Origin: CAYXWM01 sp964468805 | Lineage (GTDB): Bacteria; Bacillota; Clostridia; Lachnospirales; WRBF01 | Length of the DNA stretch: 13,373 nucleotides | Direction of reading: 5' to 3' | Assembly: GCA_964468805.1 (NCBI GenBank) | Contig: CAYXWM010000062.1 | Location: 1 to 13,373 of the forward strand | Shown here: piece after piece, positions 7,757 to 13,373 of the stretch | Numbering within the stretch: the stretch's first letter is position 1 | How the letters are laid out: every line of letters begins with the position of its first letter | Position numbers and translations under genes: made by a program | Notes under the pieces: model-generated | Seen by the model: the letters and a program-made list of their open reading frames with translations, nothing else | What the model was told of the DNA's origin: nothing | The model's database searches: none

Positions 7757-7785
7757 TTGACGTTACGGAACTTTTAAGTTAAAAT
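7757..7785 (+). promoter_or_regulatory. Sigma-A promoter of rpsT
   Basis: TTGACG (7757-7762), exactly 17 bases, then TAAAAT (7780-7785): five of six matches in each box. The predicted start is near 7792, giving a leader of about 43 nt before the TTG start of rpsT. The promoter begins 17 bases after the CarD-like stop codon. Confidence 0.75.
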
Positions 7786-7834
7786 TAAGTTTGAATGCAA
7801 AATATGCAACCAAAATTTATCGGAGGTGAATGGA

Positions 7835-8098
7835 TTGGCAAATATCAAGTCTGCAAAGAAAAGAATTAAAGTTATTGCAAAGAAAACTTTAAGAAATAAA
7901 ATTATTAAATCTTCAACAAAAACGGCAATCAAAAAGGTTGTTACCGCGGTTGAAACAGGCGACAAAGCAAACATTGCCGTTGCTTTAAAAGGTGCTGTTT
8001 CCGCTATTGATAGAGCTTGTTCTAAAGGTATTTACCACAAAAACAATGCTTCAAGAAAAAAATCAAGCCTTACACGTTTTGCCAACGCTGCTTTATAA
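7835..8098 (+). CDS. rpsT: Small ribosomal subunit protein S20
   Basis: S20 is a small basic helical protein that binds 16S rRNA early in 30S assembly. I place the start at TTG 7835, giving MANIKSAKKR and 87 aa, the usual length and N-terminus. An in-frame GTG at 7826 overlaps the Shine-Dalgarno GGAGGTG (7822-7828) and would put the start inside its own ribosome binding site, so it is rejected. The sequence is rich in lysine and ends ASRKKSSLTRFANAAL, as in other S20 proteins. Escherichia coli rpsT also starts with UUG, which there is tied to low initiation and autogenous control. The gene has its own promoter and terminator. Confidence 0.96.
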   Translation: MANIKSAKKRIKVIAKKTLRNKIIKSSTKTAIKKVVTAVETGDKANIAVALKGAVSAIDRACSKGIYHKNNASRKKSSLTRFANAAL

Positions 8099-8134
8099 GA
8101 AAGCAAAAACAAAAAAGTATTATATTTTTCACTC

Positions 8135-8176
8135 TAATTAAATGCAACGGCTTTCCGGATGCATTTAATTATTTTT
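8135..8176 (+). terminator. Intrinsic terminator of rpsT
   Basis: TAATTAAATGCA (8135-8146) and TGCATTTAATTA (8160-8171) form a perfect 12-bp stem, with CGG/CCG pairing inside the loop (8148-8150 with 8155-8157). Five T residues follow (8172-8176). The element begins 36 bases after the stop codon. Confidence 0.85.
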
Positions 8177-8198
8177 AAGAAAATAAGAGATTTTCCGG

Positions 8199-8240
8199 GA
8201 CGATTTTTATTGAATAACTTCAATGGGAATCGTCTTATTT
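8199..8240 (+). terminator. Second hairpin downstream of rpsT, possible back-up terminator
   Basis: GACGATT (8199-8205) pairs with AATCGTC (8228-8234) and ATTGAA (8209-8214) with TTCAAT (8219-8224). The three bases between them are TTT opposite GGG, which can form three U-G wobble pairs, so the stem is about 16 bp around a TAAC loop. TTATTT (8235-8240) follows, a poor but usable U-tract. Confidence 0.5.
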
Positions 8241-8455
8241 ATCCGGAGAAATAATAAGCTGAATTATTTCTTTGATTTTTTTCAATAGCTTGTTTAACGG
8301 CAAATTGAAAATAATTATTATCCTGTTTCAGTTAATTATACCAAATGCCATCGGATTTTTTATTGGTTTTTGACGTTTAGACCGGATTATATTTTTTCAT
8401 TTCATGGTTATTATAACAAAATTCTTAAATGTGCATAAAAATATTAAATTTGATA
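8241..8455 (+). other. AT-rich spacer without a recognisable gene
   Basis: Together with the flanking terminators and promoters this belongs to the 695-base gene-free interval 8099-8793. CCGGA (8243-8247) can extend the preceding hairpin by pairing with TCCGG (8194-8198). AAGCTGAA (8257-8264) and TTCA-AT-AGCTT form a weaker stem ending near 8292. Beyond that I see nothing I can assign before the promoters at 8456. Confidence 0.5.
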
Positions 8456-8484
8456 TTGACATTCAAAATCTCATATGATATAAT
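8456..8484 (+). promoter_or_regulatory. Consensus sigma-A promoter P1 upstream of veg
   Basis: TTGACA (8456-8461), 17 bases, TATAAT (8479-8484): a perfect match to consensus in both boxes and in spacing. Transcription would start near 8491, about 300 bases before the veg start codon. This is the strongest promoter in the window by sequence. Confidence 0.88.
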
Positions 8485-8485
8485 G

Positions 8486-8514
8486 TTGACTTTTCCTTTA
8501 CCTTATGTTATTAT
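8486..8514 (+). promoter_or_regulatory. Second tandem promoter P2 upstream of veg
   Basis: TTGACT (8486-8491), 17 bases, TATTAT (8509-8514). It is offset exactly 30 bases from P1 and uses the same boxes as the chemoreceptor promoter. Its start would be near 8521. Because P2's -35 box covers P1's likely start site, the two probably compete for polymerase. Bacillus subtilis veg is also known for closely spaced tandem promoters (vegI and vegII). Confidence 0.65.
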
Positions 8515-8793
8515 TGGGTTATTATAATATTCTTGGATAAATGCTGAATAAAGATTTTAAAAAGACTTTAAGTATAACATTTTGGCAAAAACAGTATAAA
8601 ATTACTGCGTTCACCTCATCTGCCATATTCACTTACGCTAAGACTTTTCTAAAATTTTACGTTACTCAGCGTTTTCTTAGTCATTATAGCTTATGTAAAC
8701 CTTAATACCCTGCTTTATTTTTGCAATATTGCCAAGTCAATTTTCGGTTTATTTTGTAATTTACAGGGTACAATAATAAGCGAGGTGAAGGCT
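8491..8793 (+). other. Long untranslated leader of veg, or a separate small RNA
   Basis: If P1 and P2 are real, 270-300 nt are transcribed before veg. I see no open frame with a ribosome binding site on the plus strand and no strong terminator. Competing stems can form: ACGCT/AGCGT and CTAAGA/TCTTAG around 8634-8680. GCAATATTGC (8723-8732) is a perfect 10-base palindrome that could be a protein site. GTACAATAAT near 8768 resembles a -10 box without a good -35. No known riboswitch class was recognised. Confidence 0.4.
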
Positions 8794-9036
8794 ATGTATA
8801 TTAAAAACGACGTTTTTTCGGTAAAGAGGGATATTGAACGCTTCATCGGTTCAAGAGTCAAGCTTGAATCTAACAAAGGACGACAAAAATCTACTGTTAA
8901 TGAAGGTGTAATTTCCGACGTCTACCCCTGTATTTTCACAGTTCAGCTTTTCGAAGGAAAGCAGCCTTCAAGAAAAGTGTCTTTTTCGTATACAGATGTC
9001 CTTACCAATACTGTAGAAATAACCCTTTGCGACTGA
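8794..9036 (+). CDS. veg: Veg family protein (DUF1021)
   Basis: A small cytoplasmic protein of 80 aa. Bacillus subtilis Veg (86 aa) stimulates biofilm matrix genes by antagonising SinR; the role in Clostridia is not established. Family hallmarks are present: a DI-type N-terminus (VKRDIERFIGSRVKLESNKG), the central EGVISDVYPCIFTVQL and the C-terminal SFSYTDVLTNTVEI. The start is ATG 8794, with GAGGTG at 8782-8787; an in-frame GTG at 8785 lies inside this ribosome binding site. It is expressed from the tandem promoters at 8456-8514 and probably reads into the DUF4364 gene 59 bases downstream. Confidence 0.92.
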   Translation: MYIKNDVFSVKRDIERFIGSRVKLESNKGRQKSTVNEGVISDVYPCIFTVQLFEGKQPSRKVSFSYTDVLTNTVEITLCD

Positions 9037-9056
9037 CAAAGGGAGCTGCGGCTCCC
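9023..9056 (+). promoter_or_regulatory. Competing hairpins at the veg stop codon
   Basis: CCCTTTG (9023-9029) pairs perfectly with CAAAGGG (9037-9043), with the veg stop codon TGA (9034-9036) in the loop. GGGAGC (9041-9046) pairs perfectly with GCTCCC (9051-9056) around TGCG and is followed by AAGTTTT. Both stems need GGG 9041-9043, so they exclude each other. A ribosome finishing veg would block the first and favour the second, a weak terminator-like hairpin. The effect on the downstream gene is inferred. Confidence 0.5.
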
Positions 9057-9095
9057 AAGTTTTATGCCCATATTCGGGAAACAGAGGTGTAGAAT

Positions 9096-9650
9096 TTGAG
9101 CAATGAGAGCAATATATCTGTTTTTGATGAAGGCGATCAAGTGGAAAACAAACTCTTGTTGCTTTATTTAATAGACAGAATGAATATTCCCATGACAAAC
9201 AGTCAAATCTCCCAATTCACCTTGGAAGAAAACTTCATGTCTTATTTTGAATTGCAACACATTCTTTTTGAGTTGGTTCAAGCCGGTTATCTTCAGCTTA
9301 AACAGGAAAATAATTTAAGCTATTATTCCATTACAAACGAAGGTATTACTACCCTGGAATATTTCGAAAAACATGTTCCCGTACATATACGCGACCGTAT
9401 TTTAACATACGTCACCGAAAATCAACGCATAGACCACAAAGCTTATGATGTTACGGCAAATTACTTTTATGACCATTTCAGCAACGAATTTATCGTAAAA
9501 TGCGGGCTTTATGAAAAAGAAAAGTCTCTCATGGAATTAAGCCTGCTGGTAGTATCCAGAGAGCAGGCAAAGCTGATTTGCAATAATTGGAAATCCAACG
9601 TAAATAAGTTATACGGAAACATTATCTCCGAACTGATTTCTAACGAATAA
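9096..9650 (+). CDS. DUF4364 family protein, winged-helix type putative regulator
   Basis: A 184-aa protein matching the DUF4364 family, found mainly in Clostridia and resembling PadR-like winged-helix proteins. The hallmark N-terminal region is ENKLLLLYLIDRMNIPMTNS (about residues 17-36), then SQFTLEENFMSYFELQHIL, a recognition-helix-like ELVQAGYL and the wing-like YYSITNEGITTLEYF. The C-terminal part (about 95-184) is alpha/beta. The start is TTG 9096, supported by AGAGGTG at 9083-9089; the first ATG downstream (9180) would remove the conserved helix. DNA binding is likely from the fold, but no target is known. It probably shares transcription with veg. Confidence 0.88.
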   Translation: MSNESNISVFDEGDQVENKLLLLYLIDRMNIPMTNSQISQFTLEENFMSYFELQHILFELVQAGYLQLKQENNLSYYSITNEGITTLEYFEKHVPVHIRDRILTYVTENQRIDHKAYDVTANYFYDHFSNEFIVKCGLYEKEKSLMELSLLVVSREQAKLICNNWKSNVNKLYGNIISELISNE

Positions 9651-9704
9651 CTGCAGCAACAGGCTTGTTACTTATCCAAATTCAATAAATATAATATAAG
9701 CGAA

Positions 9705-9736
9705 ACATCGATTAAATATTCAATCGGTGTTTTTTT
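9705..9736 (+). terminator. Intrinsic terminator of the DUF4364 gene
   Basis: ACATCGATT (9705-9713) pairs with AATCGGTGT (9722-9730), nine pairs including one T-G, around the loop AAATATTC. It is followed by a run of T residues to 9736 and further T-rich sequence. It closes the veg-DUF4364 unit. Confidence 0.85.
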
Positions 9737-9977
9737 ATTTTGCCGGAATTTTAAGGAAACTATCAGCCGTACTAACACTTTATTCTTGAATATTTTCGAC
9801 GATTTCAGACAAAATATTAATGTAATCTACTTAAATCTTAATCGATTATAATGGAATCTGTATAATTAAATATTTAAGCGGATTACTCGATTGTGCTAAA
9901 AATCGATATTGAAGTATATTTATGACGAAGATAATTTCCCGGAATGGGATTTAAAAAAATACGAAAGGGGATTTAAC
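9737..9977 (+). other. AT-rich region upstream of the coat gene pair
   Basis: With the terminator before it, this makes a 327-base gene-free stretch (9651-9977). Two TATAAT-like boxes occur (9847-9852 and 9861-9866) but neither has a good -35 box. A sporulation-sigma promoter would be expected for coat genes; GAATATT (9788-9794) with CAAAAT about 15 bases on resembles SigE sites only loosely. The upstream frame of the first coat gene is open back to TTG 9909 but has no ribosome binding site there. Confidence 0.4.
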
Positions 9978-10160
9978 ATGTCACAACTTAACCAAATGGA
10001 ATTTAACGCAATCCGTGAAATAGCTTCCGGTCATCAAATGATGGCCAAAAAGCTCGGCGCATATGCAAACCAATGCCAAGACCAAGAAATTAAGCAAATG
10101 TTCCAAACAGCTTCCAACGAAGCCTTGTCCAGCTCTAAACGCTTAATTGATATGTTATAA
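9978..10160 (+). CDS. Small helical protein (60 aa), probable spore coat component
   Basis: The 60-aa product starts at ATG 9978, preceded by AAAGGGG (9964-9970). The sequence MEFNAIREIASGHQMMAKKLGAYANQCQDQEIKQMFQTA looks like the helix pair found in Coat_F and related ferritin-like coat proteins of Clostridia: a helix with a conserved H and KL, then YA.Q, then D.E.K.MF. It contains one cysteine (residue 33) and no signal peptide or membrane segment. It lies 32 bases upstream of the CotF-like gene and is almost certainly co-transcribed, so the two may act together in the coat. The coat assignment is by resemblance and position, not by a catalytic motif. Confidence 0.7.
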   Translation: MSQLNQMEFNAIREIASGHQMMAKKLGAYANQCQDQEIKQMFQTASNEALSSSKRLIDML

Positions 10161-10192
10161 TAAAATTATATAAATAAGGAGGAAAACCGGTC

Positions 10193-10519
10193 ATGATGCA
10201 AGAAAAAGATATAGTAAACGACGTATTAAGTCAAACCAAAGCCAGCATGGGTAACTATGCAAAAGTAATTTCCGAATGTTCCGACCAAAACTTACGCAAA
10301 ACTTTCCAACAAATGCGTGACGGCGACGAACAATTCCAATACAACCTTTATAAAATAGCTGAAAAGAAAGGTTATTATACACCCGCACCTCAAGTTTCCC
10401 AAAACGAAAGCAGTCAGCTTAAATCTCATTTAAGCTCCGGCTTAGGCGGTCAAGGAATGGGTTCCGGCACAATGAATTCAGGATCAGGCGGAAATCAAAT
10501 GGGTTCCGTAATGTCATAA
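10193..10519 (+). CDS. CotF-type spore coat protein (Coat_F family)
   Basis: A 108-aa protein. The first ~65 residues match the Coat_F pattern: DVLSQTKASMGNYAKVISEC, then NLRKTFQQMRDGDEQFQYNL and YKIAEKKGYYTPAPQ, the last being the typical end of the second helix. Residues 83-108 form a low-complexity Gly/Ser/Met/Asn tail (GLGGQGMGSGTMNSGSGG and following), probably flexible or involved in coat packing. The start is ATG 10193 rather than ATG 10196 because AAGGAGG (10176-10182) is nearer the usual spacing. A terminator follows directly. In Bacillus CotF is a coat structural protein; in Clostridia the family is abundant and mostly uncharacterised. Confidence 0.85.
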   Translation: MMQEKDIVNDVLSQTKASMGNYAKVISECSDQNLRKTFQQMRDGDEQFQYNLYKIAEKKGYYTPAPQVSQNESSQLKSHLSSGLGGQGMGSGTMNSGSGGNQMGSVMS

Positions 10520-10530
10520 TTTCACGAATT

Positions 10531-10566
10531 AGAAAAGCTTCCGAGGATAACTCGGAAGCTTTTTCT
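10531..10566 (+). terminator. Terminator of the coat gene pair
   Basis: AAAAGCTTCCGAG (10533-10545) pairs perfectly with CTCGGAAGCTTTT (10551-10563) around GATAA, and the right arm merges into a T-run (10560-10564). The left arm is A-rich, so it could also stop minus-strand transcription. Confidence 0.92.
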
Positions 10567-10620
10567 ATGAAAAAAATCAATTATTATGTCCTCTGTTTAA
10601 AATGGATTCAGTATACACAT

Positions 10621-10647
10621 AAAAAAGCAGAGGTGTCGGACCTCTGC
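10621..10647 (-). terminator. Terminator of the flagellin gene
   Basis: Read on the minus strand, GCAGAGGT (complement of 10640-10647) pairs with ACCTCTGC (complement of 10627-10634) around a 5-base loop, followed by six T residues (complement of 10621-10626). The plus-strand side also ends in TTTTT, so it works in both directions and separates the convergent coat and flagellin units. Confidence 0.9.
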
Positions 10648-10710
10648 TCTTTTTCCCTATCCTTAGTTTCTTACACTTTAAAAGTTTTAAACCTTAGTAT
10701 GTATAAAAAA

Positions 10711-13373
10711 TTATCTGAGTAATTGAAGAATGTTTTGAGGAGCTTGGTTAGCTTGAGCAAGCATAGAAGTAGCAGCTTGGCTGAGAACGTTTTTCTTGGT
10801 CAAGTTCATCATTTCTTTAGCCATGTCTGTATCACGGATACGAGATTCGGATGCGGACAAGTTTTCGGAAGAGATGTCTAAGCTCTTGATTGTGTATTCA
10901 AGACGGTTTTGGAATGCACCGAGAACCGCACGTTGGCTGGAAACGATTTCGATAGCGTTATCGATACGGGTTGTAAGCTTGGAGATAACTTCGCCGGCTG
11001 TTAATACTCTGCCGTTAGGAGCGGATAATTCTTTGCCTGTAGCATCAGAGAATTTACCGGTGTCTTTATCAAAGTTGATTTCTCCTGCAGTGTTTCCGGT
11101 TGTGGGTTCGCCCGGAGTAGGGCCGTCACGTTTAATAAGCGTAGAAACGTCAACGTTTGAACCGTTTACGTTTTGTTTGGGAACACCGTAGTAAGTAAGG
11201 GTGTTGTTGTCAGCATCGTATCTGAAAGCAACGATACCGTTTGCGTTTGTTGAGTCATAAGCCAAAATATCGAAAGATTGAGTTATGCTTCCGTCTTTGG
11301 TGTTATAAACGCCGCTGTTTTGTTGGAAACCTTCTGCAGAGAAGGTGCCGTCTTTGTTGATAACAAGTCTGGAACCATTGGAAAATTCATAAACGCCGGA
11401 AGAAGAGTCAAGTTGCAATGCGTTTTTGAAATCAATAACATCAGAAACAGTGCCGCCGTTGTCTATGAATATATCCTTACCTTGCAGAGGTTGTGGTTGA
11501 GATGTAGCAGGTATGAAAGTAACGGATTTGTTTCCGCCGGGAATAGTTACCGGACCCGCTACAGTAGTACCACCGGTAGCATTTTTAAATTCATCTATTA
11601 AACCGTCACCATCTACGGTTAAAATTTTTCCTCCAAGATACAGGCTCGTAGCACCACCGAAATCTGATCCAAGTTTTGCATCTAATTGTGCCGCTGTTAA
11701 TCCGTTAATGTCGATGGTTCCTAATGATTTACCTGTAGCGTCCAATACATGTACGGGATCAGTGTAATTGTAAGTAATATTAGCTGCACCGGTAGCAAAG
11801 TTATAAGCATTTTGAACGCTAACAGAGATAGACAATCCGTTGATACCGGTTATGTTGGTGGTACTACCGGCCGCCTGTGCTGCAGCTACTGTACCGACAG
11901 TATCTGCTGTAGCAGTAATGCTTTGACCGCCTCTACCTTGACCAAGGTCTGTTACTTCAACTGTTTTATTTGTTGCGTTGTAAATAAAGCTTGCACCACT
12001 TCTGGAAGTGTATTGAACACCACCGGCAACGTTTGAAGTTGTAAAGCCAAAAGCATCAATAGTACCATCCATCTTAATGGTTAATTTCTCGCCGTCACCG
12101 AAGGTATAAACACCGGCGTTTGCATTAAGGTCTGCTTGGTTTTTCATATCCAAGGTATCGCTGGCATTATTGCCGTTAAGTCTGAACAAATTGACTGAGT
12201 TGTATCTTGTGGTGCCTTCGCCGGCTTGAGTTGCTGTGCTGCTTACATAAGCAGTATAAGTAGTTTTGATTGGGTTTCCTACCGGTTTGGATTCCAAAAC
12301 AGCTCTGTTTTCAATGGTTCCGTTAGCGTTGACTTTAATTTTATAACCGTCTATTTCAACATAACCGCCAACACCTTTGAAGAGGTCTTTTAATTCATCG
12401 GCGGTGTAAGCAACACCATGTTCAATACCGATTTCAGTGCCATCGTTAGCTTTGGCAATCAAATCTTTAGCACCGTTACTTAAGTTACCATGGTTGAAGG
12501 TATAGGTAGGAGCTACACCACCACCGGGAGCAGCGTAACTAACACTGCCGCCAAGAGCACCGATAGTAGTTGTTGTACCGTTTGTAAGGGTGATAGTTTT
12601 TACATTACCGCTAACTGCATCGGAACGATTTTGAACAAAAGTTAAAGTACCTTTGTTATCCGGTCCTGCAACATAAGTGAATTTCAAACCGTCTTCGGTT
12701 TCAAATGTTTGAGGCATAGTTTGAGCGGAATTTTGAGTATCAAAGATACCGTTCATAGTAGAGTTTTTGAAACCTTCGGTAGTGATAACACCCTTATCGT
12801 CGATGATCATTTTTGCGCCGTTGCCAAATTCATAAGTACCGGCAGCATTTTTAACATCGTTAAGGTTACTGAAGTTGATGGCATTTTTGCCGTTAAAGAT
12901 GTCTCTGGTTTCGGTGGTTACGGAACCGGGTTTGTTGAAAGCGGCTTCAACGATATCGCCGATTTGACCTTTGGTTACACCTAACCAAGTAGCATCCATG
13001 TTAGCGATGTTGATACGGATACCTTGACCTTCATTTGCACCTACTTGGAAGTAGAGTTCATTTTTAGCCCAGCTACCGTCGATAAGTTTCTTTTTGTTGA
13101 ATTCGGTTCTGCCGGCAGTAGCATCGATTTCTTCGGTTAATTGGTTTAATTCCAAAGTAATCTTTGTTTTGTCGGATGCTTCGAGAGGAGAGTTGGAAGC
13201 TTTAACTACCAGCTCACGCATACGTTGAAGCATGTTTTCAACTTCTTGCAAAGCACCTTCTGCAGTTTGGATTAAGCTAACGCCGTCTTGACCGTTTAAA
13301 GAAGCTTGATCAAGGCCGCGGATTTGAGCACGCATTTTTTCGGAAATTGCCAAGCCGGCTGCGTCGTCGGCTG
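10711..13373 (-). CDS. Flagellin with a large repetitive central domain; N-terminus beyond the window
   Basis: The structural subunit of the flagellar filament, exported through the flagellar type III apparatus. The frame is open to the right edge and the visible protein begins ADDAAGLAISEKMRAQIRGL; codon TTG at 13353 is internal Leu, not a start. About 40 N-terminal residues are missing. Visible length is 886 residues. The N-terminal D1 helix region (about the first 125 visible residues) includes LQRMRELVVKASN, and the C-terminal D1/D0 region ends SMLAQANQAPQNILQLLR, both highly typical. Between them lie about 670 residues of Gly/Thr/Asn/Asp-rich beta-type sequence, far more than the roughly 190-residue variable part of Salmonella FliC. 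This part contains a repeat of about 240 residues. No cysteine is visible. Promoter and ribosome binding site are outside the window. Confidence 0.95.
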   Translation of the reverse strand, partial: ADDAAGLAISEKMRAQIRGLDQASLNGQDGVSLIQTAEGALQEVENMLQRMRELVVKASNSPLEASDKTKITLELNQLTEEIDATAGRTEFNKKKLIDGSWAKNELYFQVGANEGQGIRINIANMDATWLGVTKGQIGDIVEAAFNKPGSVTTETRDIFNGKNAINFSNLNDVKNAAGTYEFGNGAKMIIDDKGVITTEGFKNSTMNGIFDTQNSAQTMPQTFETEDGLKFTYVAGPDNKGTLTFVQNRSDAVSGNVKTITLTNGTTTTIGALGGSVSYAAPGGGVAPTYTFNHGNLSNGAKDLIAKANDGTEIGIEHGVAYTADELKDLFKGVGGYVEIDGYKIKVNANGTIENRAVLESKPVGNPIKTTYTAYVSSTATQAGEGTTRYNSVNLFRLNGNNASDTLDMKNQADLNANAGVYTFGDGEKLTIKMDGTIDAFGFTTSNVAGGVQYTSRSGASFIYNATNKTVEVTDLGQGRGGQSITATADTVGTVAAAQAAGSTTNITGINGLSISVSVQNAYNFATGAANITYNYTDPVHVLDATGKSLGTIDINGLTAAQLDAKLGSDFGGATSLYLGGKILTVDGDGLIDEFKNATGGTTVAGPVTIPGGNKSVTFIPATSQPQPLQGKDIFIDNGGTVSDVIDFKNALQLDSSSGVYEFSNGSRLVINKDGTFSAEGFQQNSGVYNTKDGSITQSFDILAYDSTNANGIVAFRYDADNNTLTYYGVPKQNVNGSNVDVSTLIKRDGPTPGEPTTGNTAGEINFDKDTGKFSDATGKELSAPNGRVLTAGEVISKLTTRIDNAIEIVSSQRAVLGAFQNRLEYTIKSLDISSENLSASESRIRDTDMAKEMMNLTKKNVLSQAATSMLAQANQAPQNILQLLR
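11188..12903 (-). repeat. Alternating A-B repeat modules inside the flagellin surface domain
   Basis: Three A modules share a 24-residue core of form GxYxFx[ND]Gx[KR], then a beta strand and a final GF: GTYEFGNGAK (core 12769-12840), GVYTFGDGEK (12043-12114) and GVYEFSNGSR (11326-11397). Core-to-core distances are 242 and 239 residues. B modules lie between them: YTADELKDLF with VEIDGYKIKVNANGTIENR (within 12304-12552) and LTAAQLDAKL with LYLGGKILTVDGDGLIDEF (within 11581-11841). A partial third copy, DATGKELSAPNGRVLTAGEV, runs into the C-terminal helices. The copies are well diverged, so the duplication is old. The repeat was found by eye. Confidence 0.75.

Noticed and set aside
8517..8630. 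Minus-strand frame of about 34 codons starting ATGGCAGATGAGGTG
   Set aside because: Short, without its own SD, with unlikely composition; the 11-base match of CAGATGAGGTG to the secA ribosome binding site is expected by chance in a window this size.
9788..9820. SigE-like sporulation promoter for the coat pair
   Set aside because: GAATATT and CAAAAT match the consensus only loosely, and such matches are common in AT-rich DNA.
9909..9977. TTG start upstream of the 60-aa coat-type gene
   Set aside because: No ribosome binding site; ATG 9978 has AAAGGGG at correct spacing and gives a sensible helical protein.
10796..12984. Plus-strand reading frames of 80-130 codons across the flagellin gene
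   Set aside because: They are shadows of the flagellin frame on the opposite strand and show no family features or ribosome binding sites.
13351..13353. TTG at 13353 as the flagellin start codon
   Set aside because: The frame stays open to the window edge and encodes the conserved flagellin motif ADDAAGLA before it, so this codon is an internal leucine.

Overview
The window reads as a chromosomal segment of an AT-rich, motile, probably endospore-forming Firmicute of the class Clostridia. The evidence is the Veg protein, a DUF4364 regulator, a CarD-type RNA polymerase-binding protein, a Coat_F-type spore coat protein, the secA-prfB order with a frameshifted prfB, and strong Shine-Dalgarno sites throughout. 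I cannot name the genus. No mobile element, CRISPR array, phage gene or recognisable accessory defence system is visible.

Layout: a 3'-truncated tRNA-Ala(GGC) lies on the minus strand at the left edge and has its own consensus promoter. Divergent from it is a chemoreceptor (327-2579) carrying six regularly spaced HAMP-like units, ended by a clean terminator. A roughly 640-base stretch with no recognisable gene precedes secA (3219-5795). prfB follows (6035-7154) and is read through a programmed +1 frameshift; its leader is rich in hairpins. Next come a CarD/CdnL regulator (7237-7740), ribosomal protein S20 (rpsT, 7835-8098), a 695-base gap holding rpsT terminators and two tandem consensus promoters, veg (8794-9036), and a DUF4364 winged-helix protein (9096-9650). 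A two-gene coat unit follows (9978-10160, 10193-10519). A large flagellin on the minus strand (10711 to beyond 13373) converges on the coat genes across two back-to-back terminators.

Functionally the window combines housekeeping secretion and translation (secA, prfB, rpsT, tRNA), global transcription control (CarD, probably DUF4364), motility and chemotaxis (chemoreceptor, flagellin), and spore or biofilm biology (coat pair, veg). Most units have their own promoter or terminator, so this is a row of small transcription units and not one operon.

Nothing here is clearly a new biological system. The observations most worth checking are: a flagellin surface domain built from an approximately 240-residue repeat seen about 2.6 times; the six-HAMP chemoreceptor; tandem promoters followed by a leader of about 280 nt ahead of veg; mutually exclusive hairpins in the prfB leader and between veg and the DUF4364 gene; and a prfB frameshift site whose G-run lies farther from the slip codon than in Escherichia coli.
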